Source: Serendipita indica DSM 11827 (lineage: Eukaryota; Basidiomycota; Agaricomycetes; Sebacinales; Serendipitaceae). Taken from it: a stretch of DNA of 64,000 nucleotides. The stretch covers positions 992,001 through 1,056,000 of the forward strand of contig CAJVGD010000005.1 in NCBI GenBank assembly GCA_910890315.1, given 5' to 3'. How positions within the stretch are numbered: the first letter of the stretch is position 1; the number at the start of each line of letters is the position of its first letter. The position numbers and the translations under genes are program-made. Below are positions 21,342 to 32,730 of the stretch, one piece after another. The notes below the pieces were generated by a model. The model searched no databases, had not been told where the DNA came from, and saw only the letters and a program-made list of their open reading frames with translations.

Positions 21342-23058
21342 TTAGACGGTGCCTAATCCTTGATCAATGTTAGGAAAGCGAGGTGAGATGTTCGGATTGA
21401 AGCCTGCTTTTTTCATCCGTTCAATGATCCAGTAGGCCGGCGTAGCGTAGGTAAGGTCGAGCCCTTTCTGTGATCCAGCACCAGCCGTCAACATACCAGC
21501 AAGCCGGCCTCTGCCATCGAGGATAGCAGAACCTGAGTCCCCAAGGGCTGAGAAACGTCCAGATTCAGCGTCCCTTTGCATGATGACAATCTCCCTCGAC
21601 GTGCCGGTCAAACCTTCCATAGGGTATCTAACGACCGAGTGTATGCCGTGTAGCCGCCCAACTGTAAGACCAGTTGCCTGACCATTTTTAACGACCAGCA
21701 TGCATGTATGACTCTCCCCCGGAGGTCTGTCGACGTGATCATTTCCGATTCTGGAATAATCCCGGTAATCTTGAGGAAGCGTTTTTCTGGGTCTTCTTAA
21801 AACAACGTCGTTCGGTTCGTGTCGTCAGGTGCCATCGCTTTGCGAATATTTTCGACGGTATTGTCGCCAGCCAGGAGATTCATCTTATTTCCAACAAAGT
21901 TCTCCTCATCGAATTTGGATTTGTCCAGTTCGATTAAAGTCCAGTCTTCAGTAAATTTGCCCTGCCCTTGACCGAGGTTGATTGGTGGAGCAAATGCGAC
22001 CGACCCAATCACACGATCATCTGTATCCCCCCACTCCATTGTAAAGCGTTCAAGAAGCTCATCGAGTTGCGCAATCGTTTCCCTTTTCGCCTCTAATTTG
22101 GAAAGACTGGCATCCATCTTGCCTTGATCCCCACTCGTTGTAGCGTCTTTGAAGTTGGATTTAGCTTCGGCCTGCAGATCAGCCTGATTGCCACTTTCTC
22201 TGCGAATTAAAGCCTGATATCTTTCAACGGCGCGATTATTAAACAGCAAGACTTTCTTGTAGTGGGTTTCAGTGATTTCCTGAGCTTTGTATATGGTTCT
22301 ACGCTCCATATCTTTGCGTATTACCACATGGTTGGCTGTAACGAGGTAGATTTTGCCGGGTTGGTCGAAGTCGGAAACGTAGAAACCCCCGGTCCACCTA
22401 CGTCTGGGCTTTCACTGGTAGAGATCGGACGACCAATGGTTGTGGAAAGAGGCTCGATAATGTAGGGTGGGATGATGCCTGATACGGGTCCTGGGTGCTC
22501 GGGCTTTGCACAGATGATGATTTCTGACTCCCGAATTTCAACATGGATGTCATCGACACCCAGTCGGAGGAGAATATCTCTGCAGTCGTTGGCAACCTTG
22601 ACGCCAGCCTCACCAGCGAGCGAGTCGTAAACGACGCCAATCCACAGAATGGCTGGAGGAGCGGCGTCTTCTACATATCCTATGCGGACAGGGTCCAGAC
22701 TCGTGAAGTTCACCTTTTCATTATTGAGATAGTTGAGAAGAGTGGGAACGACCTCGTTATCCCAGATTTTGTGGAAAAGAGGATGAGGTCCAAAAGGACT
22801 GAGCACTTTACGAGGGCCTTCATGGATGGTTGATGCTTCGTACCAGCTCTCCGCATTAGAGCGAGCAACTAGGCGAGGCTCCGAGGGTAGCCCGTAGTAA
22901 TAGTTTTTGGCCTCCTCCTCGGATGGAACTGGAGGAAGCTGACACGCATCGTTTTTCTGACCACCAAAACTCTCGGTACGAGGAGGCCTGTCGACTTTTG
23001 TGCGCGTATCAACTGATGCACTAGGTTCTGACACTAGATTGAAGGAGATGTAAGCCAA
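21342..23058 (-). pseudogene. GDSGS serine-protease-like gene, probably inactivated
   Basis: The protein is recognisable along its whole length as an agaricomycete family with a trypsin-like C-terminus. The N-terminal half has GLPSEPRLVARSNAESWYE and RIGYVEDAAPPAILWIGV. Then come GGFYVSD, KIYLVTANHVV (His region) and DWTLIELDKSKFDEENFVGN. The end has GLTVGRL and the catalytic-type FSALGDSGSAI, LAGMLT. Three breaks interrupt it: a one-base frame change near 22390-22400 just before GGFYVSD, an in-frame TAA near 21801 where homologues stay open, and another frame change near 21700. An 80-nt intron (about 21720-21800) could bypass the last two but would remove conserved coding sequence (FLKITGIIPESEM). 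The start is not resolved. Biological role of the family unknown to me. Confidence 0.62.
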
Positions 23059-23417
23059 AGAGCATACGAGCGTTCAGGTATGAGATTTACTGGCGGCGTG
23101 GGAAAGTTCAGAATTTGGTCGTGACCAAGTTTCGATGCCACATGCAGGCAAGACCTGTGCTCGTGTATAGGCGTATCTTAAGTTTAATGAACCTATTGCA
23201 TCGTTCGGACCCCTCATGGAGACGCGACTAGCCATAGGACCGCGGTAACACCCCCATGACAATAGAAAGGAACCGTTCGTCTCAGCTAGAGATTATACCA
23301 CGATGTATGAGGACACAGGTCGTGGACATTATCATGGATGTGTTATAGTAGCGTTTGAATTTGCGAGTATCCGGTAGTATATACACATAGTTTGAAGACG
23401 AGGGTTCACTGGCTTGA

Positions 23418-24455
23418 TCACCGAAGAGCTGGGAGTCCGTCAGGGAAAAAGGGATACCCTGTCGTCTCCTTCACTTCTGCTTCCCCCGCGAGCTCGCGTA
23501 GCGTATCTAATACATCCTCTTCATAAAAGCGCAGCCTTCCAAATAGTCTCATCGATCCAGGGTGTTGAGGCAAGTCTATCAGCGAGCGATTGTGATATTC
23601 GACCCGCCGTAGCGACGTGGAGTGCTTGAGTAAACAGGAGAGCTCCTTTCCATTGACGAGACATCGGTCGATCACGATGGTCTCCAGGTTGGAACCACCT
23701 GCCCTAGCTAAAAGGCCAGGAAAAAAACACACGCTGAGATGTATATGGCGGAAGGCTGTGGAGTTGAGGTGCTGATCGAGGTTCGGTATGGTAGAAAGAT
23801 CAAGTCCGGATATCGCTAGCGCCGTTATATTCTTCAGTGGTGGGAGGTGCGCGAGGATGACCGGGGGACGAACTGTCTTTCGAGGCTCTCTGAAGTCTGA
23901 CATCGTGGGCCCAGTATATTGTTCGGGGATGAATCGATAAAGTCCTATCCCACGCAGCCCATAGCCACGAAGGGTGATTGGATAAAGATCGTGTAGACGA
24001 TGCATGATGGACGAGTTTTGAAGAAAATCTGTCGAGAAGTTGTCCAGATAGAGATGAGATAGCATTGACGTCCTGCTGAGTAATTGACGGAGCAGGTCGA
24101 TTGTCTCTTCGTCGGAATAATTGGTCTCTGGCCAGGGGTACGATAGATATAGAATGTGAATCGTCGCAATGCGCTTGAGTGAGTCCAAAATCGACACTAA
24201 CGAAGATATTGAGTCACGATGAATATCCATTGCGACGATGCGGAGCGCCGCTCTCGCAGCAGGAACTCGCCAGGCCTTGCACACTCGCGTAAGGTTGAAA
24301 AGTGCACGCAGGTTGGTCCAGGCGGGACTATATCCAATCCACCACGGCGGAAACATATCTTTGTCCTGCACGTCACGCAGTATCGCAAAAATATTATCCA
24401 GTATATCTTCATGCAGCTTGATATGGTTATTCTGATTCACCGTATTTGGCCTCAT
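23418..24455 (-). CDS. F-box protein with leucine-rich C-terminus (copy 2)
   Basis: Single open frame; the first ATG gives 345 residues. The F-box-like segment is KLHEDILDNIFAILRDVQD followed by WTNLRALFNLTRVCKAWRVP and AARAALRIVAMD. The rest is leucine-rich with repeat-like strands (ISGLDLSTIPNLDQHLN, NLETIVIDRCLVNGKEL). Such proteins recruit substrates to SCF ubiquitin ligases. The same frame stays open upstream to about 24640 (YKHTAFEYCRQVLGAPVFRE and onward), giving an N-terminal module that also occurs in the two other copies, so the real protein may start further 5'. An indel at about 24690 separates that module from the upstream fused copy. Confidence 0.72.
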   Translation of the reverse strand: MRPNTVNQNNHIKLHEDILDNIFAILRDVQDKDMFPPWWIGYSPAWTNLRALFNLTRVCKAWRVPAARAALRIVAMDIHRDSISSLVSILDSLKRIATIHILYLSYPWPETNYSDEETIDLLRQLLSRTSMLSHLYLDNFSTDFLQNSSIMHRLHDLYPITLRGYGLRGIGLYRFIPEQYTGPTMSDFREPRKTVRPPVILAHLPPLKNITALAISGLDLSTIPNLDQHLNSTAFRHIHLSVCFFPGLLARAGGSNLETIVIDRCLVNGKELSCLLKHSTSLRRVEYHNRSLIDLPQHPGSMRLFGRLRFYEEDVLDTLRELAGEAEVKETTGYPFFPDGLPALR

Positions 24456-24649
24456 TCGGGTTATTGGGGGAGCGGGATCACCTTGGGACTTGGACAATCG
24501 GAGGGGTGGGGCCAATGGGAGGTCGGCGACAGGCTCGTCAAAGTGTGGGCATCTGAGAAGATATTCTCTGAAGACAGGAGCCCCTAGTACCTGCCTACAG
24601 TACTCGAATGCCGTGTGTTTATATGGGACTCGATCACCAGCGCAGATGT

Positions 24650-25620
24650 CTAGCTGGTCCTGAAGTCGCCGCCGAAAGAAAACGACATGTGTTTCCGGCC
24701 GCTTTTCGTCGTTGTCATTGTGACTTCAGTCCCCATGATCTCAAGGGATGACGTTTCGTGAAGACGGCGAACGACACGCTCGAGCATTGTTACGTTGTAA
24801 CTGAGCCTATTCGCCGCATGGCCCTTGAGAGAGACCAACATTGACACTAAAGAAGAGATCGAGTCGCGATGAATGTCCATGGCGATGATGCGGAGCGTTG
24901 CTCTGGCAGCGGGAAGTCGCCAGGCCTTGCATACTCGCATCAGGTTGCAAATTGCACGCAATTTGGTCCAAGAAGGCGCTGTAGCCGATCCACCACGGAG
25001 GGAACATGTCTCGTCCTGGACATCACGCAGTGCAGCGAAGATATTGTCCAACACCTCTTCGGGCAGATGCATGTAGCTCGGCATCTCTTTATCTATCCCC
25101 TCTCCTTTCCCCGTATAACCGACAGTACCTCGCGCCTCTAACAGTTGGAGAGGTTGAGCCAACGGGAGGTCGGGAACAGGCTGATTGTAATTTTTACAGC
25201 TGATGAGGTACTCTCCCGATGCTGAAACGCCTAATGCCTCCCTACAGTACTTGAACGCCGCGCGATTGCACAGAACTTGAGAGCCGGGATCGACCTGGGT
25301 CTGGTTCTGGTCCTGGAGTCGCTTCCGAAAGAATACAACATGCTTCTGCGGCTTTCTTGTGTCATTCACCATATTTAATTTCGTTCCCATGATTTTAAAA
25401 CGGGGTGTTACGTGGACACGGCGGATAACGCGTTCAAGCATTGTCGTCTCATAAGTAAAAACGTCCAGTGCCCAAATTTCGAGCTTGCGATTCAGCGTAA
25501 CTGGGAACCGATCATCCAACCGATCATCCAACTGATCAAGCCGTAGGTAGAGGTCACACAGGACGCGATGCGGGATTTCATCGCCCACGACGTGGTACTT
25601 GTGGTGCTATGGAAAGCTGT
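24650..25620 (-). pseudogene. Truncated F-box gene (copy 1) fused to the 5' end of copy 2
   Basis: From about 25620 the frame reads an N-terminal module (EIPHRVLCDLYLRLDQL, TTMLERVIRRVHVTPRF, HVVFFRKRLQDQNQ, AAFKYCREALGVSASGEYL). It continues into an F-box (HLPEEVLDNIFAALRDVQD, WTKLRAICNLMRVCKAWRLP). After SLVSMLVSLKGHAA the leucine-rich part expected from copy 2 is missing, and the sequence jumps to NRLSYNVTMLERVVRRLHE. That is the N-terminal module again, belonging to copy 2. So about 250 codons of copy 1 plus the spacer were lost, most simply by recombination between tandem repeats. A frameshift near 24690 then breaks the module before it reaches the second F-box. No clear ATG was found. 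Confidence 0.65.
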
Positions 25621-26002
25621 TGCGTGGGTTTTCCATGAAAGTGGTTGATAAAGGAGTATGTATGCCGAGTAGCGATCAGACCTCCGTGACTGAGCTCAAC
25701 GACAATCTGCAGTCTTGATATTGACGGTAAATGACAATATTTTGGCATGTTAAGTAGATTTCTCACCTTTTAACCGCCAGATTGAGAGCTGGAAAACGTA
25801 GTGGTGTGTGCGTCAACGAGTTTGGCATGTTTGTTACTGAAAACTCGCTGATTCGCGTCTGAAATGAATCAAAAAGAGAAATATTTGAGTGCAGTGCCAT
25901 CCATTTGATGGCCTCGCCGTCCCGAAGCCAATGTCAGGAGCCAAGTTGCGCCGCCTAAGCGCCAATTGCCTGCCTTTTGACGGCGTCCATACATGTGGCG
26001 AA
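25621..26002. other. Divergent intergenic region before the BRCT gene
   Basis: The frame of the BRCT gene is open upstream to about 25889 and contains two further in-frame ATGs (25889 and near 25931), so part of this interval may be coding. The stretch 25930-26000 resembles the FPGS upstream region at 20735-20800. No other feature seen. Confidence 0.4.
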
Positions 26003-27052
26003 ATGGACGACATCTCAGAAATTCCAGACAAAATGTCAGATCAACCTATCATAACAACCGAAAAGCAGACATCAAAGATTCGATTCAGCCCATATGCCAC
26101 TCGAGCCAAAGCCGAGCCAAAGTCGGCGCGTGAGGACTGGTTGGCAAAGGCAAAGGAACAGCGGTAACATGCAGATAAACAGAGTAATTAGATGCTGATA
26201 ATGTCCAAGTGCTCTCGCCAGATCCCATCGATTGCCAGACGTTGCCAGTTCTCTCTCGGATACCGGCCAGCCAACGCCCAGCGCCGTCTCCGCCAACAGA
26301 AAGCACGTGTTGAACACATTGTCACATCCTGGGAACCCAATCACTAACTCGCACGGTCTTCGTCAAGCCGGTCTGTCGCGTTCGACCTGGGAATATAGAA
26401 TTGAATGACTGGATATCCCCATTCTAGATCATGTATGGAGCTGTGCAACCGGCCATCAACAAGGAGATGGTGGAGGAAATCGCAAGGCATATCTCGAAGA
26501 CAGATCTCGGCGTCTGAAGGAACAAAGACTAGCTACAGAGTCCCCCCTTTTTAGAGGATGTCGCATCTATTGCAATAGAAAGTTGAGCAACGCTTTCATC
26601 GACTTAATCTCATTCATTACAGGCGGATACTGCGCAAACACCACGGATCTCGAGCTCAAGATGCTCGTCACAAAGTATGGCGGGACAGTCGCGTGAGTTT
26701 GTTTTACGTTTGAGATCATGTCTCATATTAACAAAGCGCCTCTAGCAACACAGAGACGGGTGCAACTCACGTCTTGACCTCCCAATCTCTGAGTGGCGGC
26801 AAACTACAGAGGCATCTTACACAAAAGACAAAGGTGAAAACACACATAGTCAAACCAGAGTGGCTATTCGATTCTATTGCAAAAGGTGAGCCGATCTGCT
26901 CGAGTTGAAATGGGATGCTGAACTGTCGAGTAGGAAAGCGACGTGCAGAATGGGAGTACAATGTAATCAAGAGCGCTGCTCAGCCTACTCTGAACGTGTC
27001 CAGTAAACCTCCTTCGTCACGCGGAGCGATCACACAGGCACCGAACGAATGA
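26003..27052 (+). CDS. Short BRCT-domain protein resembling the REV1 N-terminus
   Basis: Six exons (26003-26163, 26210-26361, 26428-26571, 26623-26692, 26746-26885, 26934-27052) give 261 residues. The N-terminus has YLEDRSRRLKEQRLATES. The BRCT domain (about residues 140-240) reads PLFRGCRIYC, then LELKMLVTKYGGTV, GATHVLTSQ, KVKTHIVKPEWLFDSIAKGK and EWEYNV. Charged helix followed by FxGCxIY is the arrangement I know from REV1, but no polymerase domain follows: the frame stops 14 residues past a Pro/Ser tail. BRCT domains bind phosphopeptides or DNA in repair. Intron 3 (26572-26622) keeps phase only as a GC-AG intron (donor ATT|GCAATA). The start is the ATG nearest the recognisable part; upstream in-frame ATGs exist. 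Confidence 0.68.
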
Positions 27053-27158
27053 ACCTACTGCGATTTATTCATTATTTACCCACTGTATCTTGAAAACAGC
27101 TTTTTATCCAGTGAATTCACTGCTCATTTGTATCTCCAAAGGCAAAAAGAGTGTGTAT

Positions 27159-28245
27159 TTATGTCACAAGTGTAAGCCTTGTGGAGACTTCGGCTTGTGA
27201 TCGTACAAGGTTGGCTAGGTAAGAGATCATGAGATTATCCTAGATGTGCGATTAGCCAACAAGGAAGACGTGGTCCGCATGTCGTCGTACCTGAACGTGA
27301 ATGTTGAACAACGATTCGAGCTTCCCCTTCTCGAGACCCTCGGTGGTCGTGTTGAGCGTGTCTAATAGATACCTGCCAATGGACGCATCGCCTTCAAGGT
27401 CACCATCGATGACTCCCTGGACATAGTTTTGCACTCGCTCGATCATAGAAATCACCTCGAGCAGACTTTGCTCGAGAATCTGGAGGTCGGTATGAACAGA
27501 CGTGGTATGATTTGGCGCCTCTGCAGCCGATTTGAGAAGGTTGACTGGCAAGAAGATGAGACGAAGGGACGAAATGCAAGAATTCTGGTACTCACGACCA
27601 GGTCGCTCAATGTCCATATGCCGTAAGAGTACAGGTATCGGAATAAAGGAGCAGTTGTCAGGCTTTGCGGAGACACCCATTGGTGATCTGCAATCGCCTT
27701 GTCAGGATGCTAATTTGTAGAGTGGGTGGCTACTCACCCGAGATATGCCTTGATACTCAGCTCTCCAGACTTTTCTCCCGTATCTACTGTGAGATGAACG
27801 GCCTGATGAGGTGCAGTCTGGTGCGAATAATAGTTTTGGAAGAGTGCTGAAAAGTTGTTGAGCTCTGGGCCAGTCGAGTACCATCCGATAATCTGTTCGC
27901 GTGGCTGAACCTTTTGTGTAACCTCGAACATGTTCTGAAAGTATTCCTCGTCGATAGCCACCTGGTCTGCAGACTCGGAGTGCAAGACGGCAAATGCGCT
28001 CCGAATCTCGACATCATTTTCAGTCCTTATGCCCATAAGCGTACCGATCACGCGTTTTTGGTCATCTCGTTTGCGGAGATGGTGGTCGAGGATGGTAAAG
28101 ACTGCAGTGGAATTGAGCCGCACGGCCGCAGGCGATCTACTCAAAGTGTCAGCTCAAAATAAGCCATTGATGGTCTAATTTTTGCAGACTTTTGAGAACC
28201 GGGAGCGTTGATGTAGAGCGCTGATGATAGCGACCCAAGTGACAT
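27159..28245 (-). CDS. Translation initiation factor eIF3 subunit F
   Basis: Five exons (28245-28190, 28136-27738, 27687-27596, 27544-27291, 27239-27159) give 293 residues, normal for eIF3f. The MPN domain is clear: VFTILDHHLRKRDDQKRVIG, AFAVLHSESADQVAIDEEYF, EQIIGWYSTGPELNNFSALF and HLTVDT. Where active JAMM proteases have HTH after GWY there is GWYSTG, so it is the inactive MPN type expected for eIF3f. The C-terminal helices end NLMISYLANLVRSQAEVSTR. Acts in the cytoplasm as part of the eIF3 complex on 40S subunits. Convergent with the BRCT gene, 106 nt apart. Confidence 0.94.
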
Positions 28246-29110
28246 TTTTGTGGTGGACTTCAAGCTTCGACCAGACCTCGTCGTTGAACAAAATGCCATC
28301 CGAAGAAACAAAAGTAAAGGACTATTTCTGAGAGATATATACGTTGTTCTTACCCGTATTCTAGGAGAGAATTGTCCGTCTCATTGATTTTGGTCGCGTA
28401 TGTTGTTCAACTCGGCGAAAAACGAGACGGCAAGGCTAACATCCAATAACATCAGACTGTACTTCACTATGGATGGATTCCTCTCATCATTTACACGGGA
28501 TACACGCGTAGCAACCCAAAGCCAGCCCTCATAAAGTCGGTCGAGCTTTACACGTCTTTACGAGTCCCACGCTAACTTTTTTTCTGTGCAGTCTCATTAG
28601 TCCGCTTGCCTGATACATCATGCATTATATTCATACATAATTCAACGTCGTGTTCGTCCCCCTTGCAAGACGATCCAACGAGCATGTAAGCCACGTTTCG
28701 TCCGTTCATTGAGGATTCAAACCAGTGGTGTTTCACGCTCGTGATTCCGGAATGCCAGTCTCAGTAAACCCGGTGCTCTCCGTACACGCAGGTTTCGAGG
28801 CTAGTGCCAGTTGTCGAAGAACAAGGCCAGATATGAACTTGACTTGTTCTACTGAGAATTCTGGTTGCTTACCGTTTCACAGACTGTGTTTATCGACCGC
28901 ATTGTCCAGGCCTTATGATGCACGCTTTATGTGTATGAACCAATAACCTGAGGTGTCTATGTATGATAAAGTTGCAACAACGGCATTACGAGTTCGACGA
29001 CATGGCAATATATGTGTGGGCGATGCACGAACCAATACTAGAATATGGGGAAAACGAGTGACGTAATGATCCACTGATCATCGAGATTTCTTGTAAAAAG
29101 GGATTGTGGT
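28246..29110. other. Intergenic region between eIF3f and the copper radical oxidase
   Basis: Contains the eIF3f promoter and the oxidase 3' UTR (both genes on the minus strand). Open frames present are short and lack recognisable sequence. No repeat or RNA gene seen. Confidence 0.45.
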
Positions 29111-32100
29111 TTAGACGCCTCCGAGCGGACCAGACATACCCGGCAGAGTGAAAGTCGATCCTGGGATATTTGGCCAGTTTCCAAGTTGTCCTGGATCGCC
29201 TCCGATACGAACCCAGTGGCTATGGGAGGGCGTAGGACCGTCAAGGATAAAGAGTTGATACCAGGAGGGGGGAGCAACGTAACCGTTTGGAGGAGCCGTA
29301 ATGGAACATCTAAGACCCGCGCATGAGAATTGTGGGAAGATTGTACGCTGACCAAAGTTGTTTCCGTGCGTCGTGGAGCTGGCACCCACGAGCGAGATGC
29401 GGAGGTCGGAGATAGAGCCCGTAAGGGCGGTGATCACGATCGTGTAAGTCCCTCCATATGCCCAGTCACGATTAGGCACGTCGAAAGATGGTTGAACCTG
29501 TCCCGACGCAAGGTACGGCGGCGTGAAAACTTCCATACGATACTCCTGAGGATTGACCTTGTCCTGGGGATCACTTCCTGAAACCAACACGCGCCCGTCG
29601 TGCATCAGAGTAAGCTCGCTGTGATACATGCGGGCGACAATGGTCGACGCCAGTTGGCTGACGCGTTGGTGGCGTGGCTTTGATGGATCGTACAGAATAG
29701 CGCCAAGGTTGGGCTTGCTGGCCAAACCAAATCCACCGACACCCTTTAAAGGTGATCAGCTTCGAGCGGAGTCCTCGGTAGATGCAAATTACCTGTGTAG
29801 CGCCGCCAGCAATCAAAAATGTACCGTCGGGGAGTGCAGTCATGATGGGCATCACACGCTTCGACTACACGAGGGTCAGATGCCAATCTGAAAAACAAAG
29901 GACAAGTCTTACCGGCATGCGTTCAAGAACCCACTGGTCGTCTGGGATTTCGGGCCGAATACTCGCGCAGTTGTCGAGTGCGATACCAAATGCCGAACCA
30001 CCACAAAGAATCACCTCCAACGGGTCGGTGTATGGCGCCCTTTGAGGGAGTATGGACATGACGCCTTCATTCGGATACGATCTACCGCCATTCTTCTTGA
30101 GGAACCAGGAATCTTTGGAAGGATTCTGATCGTCTCAAAAGTGTTCTCGTCGAGAATGCGAGCCTCGTCGGAGTACGCGACGAGAATCCCTCCTGAAGGG
30201 AGCACGGCCGAGAAGGGATATAGATTGTACGGGTCAGAGTCCTTGAGCCATTGCATAAACAGCCACGTAGGTCCTCCGGGAGGCTTTGGCAGAATCTCGA
30301 TAGTCGGAATAGGCCTTCCATCCGACCCTTCTTCACCTCCAATGATTAGGATCGAGCCGTTGACTAGCTGCAAACCACCAGGGTACCAGCGGCCTTGCTG
30401 TAAACGAATGAGCTCATCTAAAGAATAGTAAGCAAAATTTTGAGAGCTTCGCGTATGTGTACTTACGGTCTTCTTCCCAGTCATTCTTGGAGCTGTTTGG
30501 ATCACCCGTTACACCATCAGGAGTATAAAAGCGAACACCCTCGGTACTGTCCGCTGACCATCCACCGACAACGAGCTGTCGACCTAGCCTGTCGGGCAAA
30601 ACAAAGCTAGCTGCGCAAAAGACATCCGATTTGACATGCATAGGACGCCACGCCTTTTCGAAGTCGTTTGCGAGCGTATAGTCGAGCTCGTATGCGCCCG
30701 TCGAATTGGCTACGCCTGTTCCAAACTTTTCGACAAATGTGATCTTGTTGTTTACGCCGAGCGTAGAGATGAGCGGAATGACGACGCCACCAATGAGGAA
30801 TTCGTATCTGCCTGCAGCATCTCCAGTCGGTTTGTTGAAAATGAACAAGGGTGTATCTGAGCTTTGGTCCCAGCGATAGACAGTAGCGTATGAAACGCCA
30901 CCGCAAATGTCTGTTGGCGATCCCCCGCAGGGAACTATACAAAATGACTCGTCGGCTGGAACACCTCCTCTCGACTCGAGCTCGTCCCAGTCACCACAAT
31001 TGCATTCACTTCCCAGTTCGAGGGTAGCTGCCTCGTATCCGTATGCAGCGCACTTGCTCAAGCATTTCTGTACCGTCATTGCGGAATCCGACATTTCACG
31101 CTCCCAAGGGAGCATGAGTAGGGCGTTTGCTGGCTGCGCGTAGCATCCCGCATATTGATACTTTCCAGGGAGATTGGTTTTGAGCGCCTTTGGAGGCTGA
31201 TAGACTTTGACGGGAGAGGTTGCAGAGTAGACTGTCATTCGGTTGCCATTCCCGCACCCGTGGTCCTTGTCGCCGGGGCAAGCCATCGTACATTCGGAAT
31301 CTGCCACCAGAAGCGCACCGTTTGCCAAACTGGCACTACACCAGCACTCGACTCCGAATTGCTGGCCGGAAACGGTGTATCCTGCAGCCGTACACGCCGC
31401 AATACACGCGAGTGGCTCATTGGGAGTTTGGAGGATGGCATTATAAGTCATAATACGGCCTTGGGCATTATCGACCCAGCATCCTTGATACGACCAGGTT
31501 CCTGGTAAACCCGTTGTCAGCGGAGTGAGGCTTGGGTTGACCACTCCTGGAACATTGTTGGCATTATTGTTTGGATTGACAACTGGTGTTGGTACGACGC
31601 CTTCGAACTTGTAAAGGCTTATTCTAAACGCCCCTCCACAGAATAGCCACTGGTCTGCTGAGCAAATGCTGTTACACCCCTCTTCCGACTGCTTGGTTGC
31701 TCCGTTCAGGATTTCGTTGCCGCAATAGCATTCCACTTGCCACTCCACCGCGGCATAACTGTATCCCAGGCGGTAGCAGGTGTCCGCACAAATTTGAGGA
31801 GATGCCAGGCCGTTAACATTGGCGGTAAAGGCGAGGGTTCGAGTAGCTGGAAGATCAGAATAGCATCCTTGATACACCCACTTGTCTGTCGAGTAGCTAG
31901 GCGAATACGTTTGAAGTGTATATGGAGCCGTTGGGGTTGCACTCGGAGTGGACTGGGTAGATGTGCTCGTGCTAAATACACTTGTAGAAACCGAGCTAGA
32001 GGTGCCCGATCCCGAGGTCGACTCGCTCGATGAGCTCGTCGATTGTACGGCGGTCGACGAACCGGAGCTTTCGCTGGTAGATGTTGAGCTTTCGGTGCTC

Positions 32101-32698
32101 GAAGTCGAGCTTTCAGAACTTGTCGAAGTCGAGCCTTCAATACTGGAAGTCGAAACTGGCGTATGATCCGTAGAGCTGCTTGAACTCTCACTGGTCGAGG
32201 TCGAGCTCCCAACACTCGTAGGAGTCGAGACTGTGCTACTACTCAAGGTTCGATCCGTGGAAGCGCTGCTCAGAGTTTGGTCGGTGTAGGTACTGGCCTG
32301 GGTGGAATCGGATGAACTAGCGATTGTGGAGCTGGATATTTGGGTATCGGAAGGTGTCTCCGTAGATGTAGCTGTCTCTTGAGTCGAAAAGCTTGTCGAC
32401 GTGGTTGATTGACTCGACTGTGTCACTAGGCTGGATTCGTAGGTGGATGAACTGGAGCTAGTAGACGTCTGACCAGTACTTGTTGGTGTTTGTGTCGAGG
32501 TTTGTGTGCTTTGACTGGATTCCTGCTCTAGTGAAACCGACGAATCGGTCGAGGATGATTGTGTGGGAGCGACGGTACTCTGACTAGAGATGGATGAGGA
32601 AACTGTGGGCTCGGAGGAAACGGATCGTGTCTCTTGAATCGATAGAGACTCGGAGGAAGTAGATTGCGATGCTGGAGGGGATGGCGTCGAACTGGAGC

Positions 32699-32730
<32 letters not shown>

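Noticed and set aside
31706-32215. Arg/Ala/Pro-rich open frame in the oxidase gene
   Set aside because: It is a frame-shifted reading of the Ser/Thr repeat codons of the mucin-like linker.
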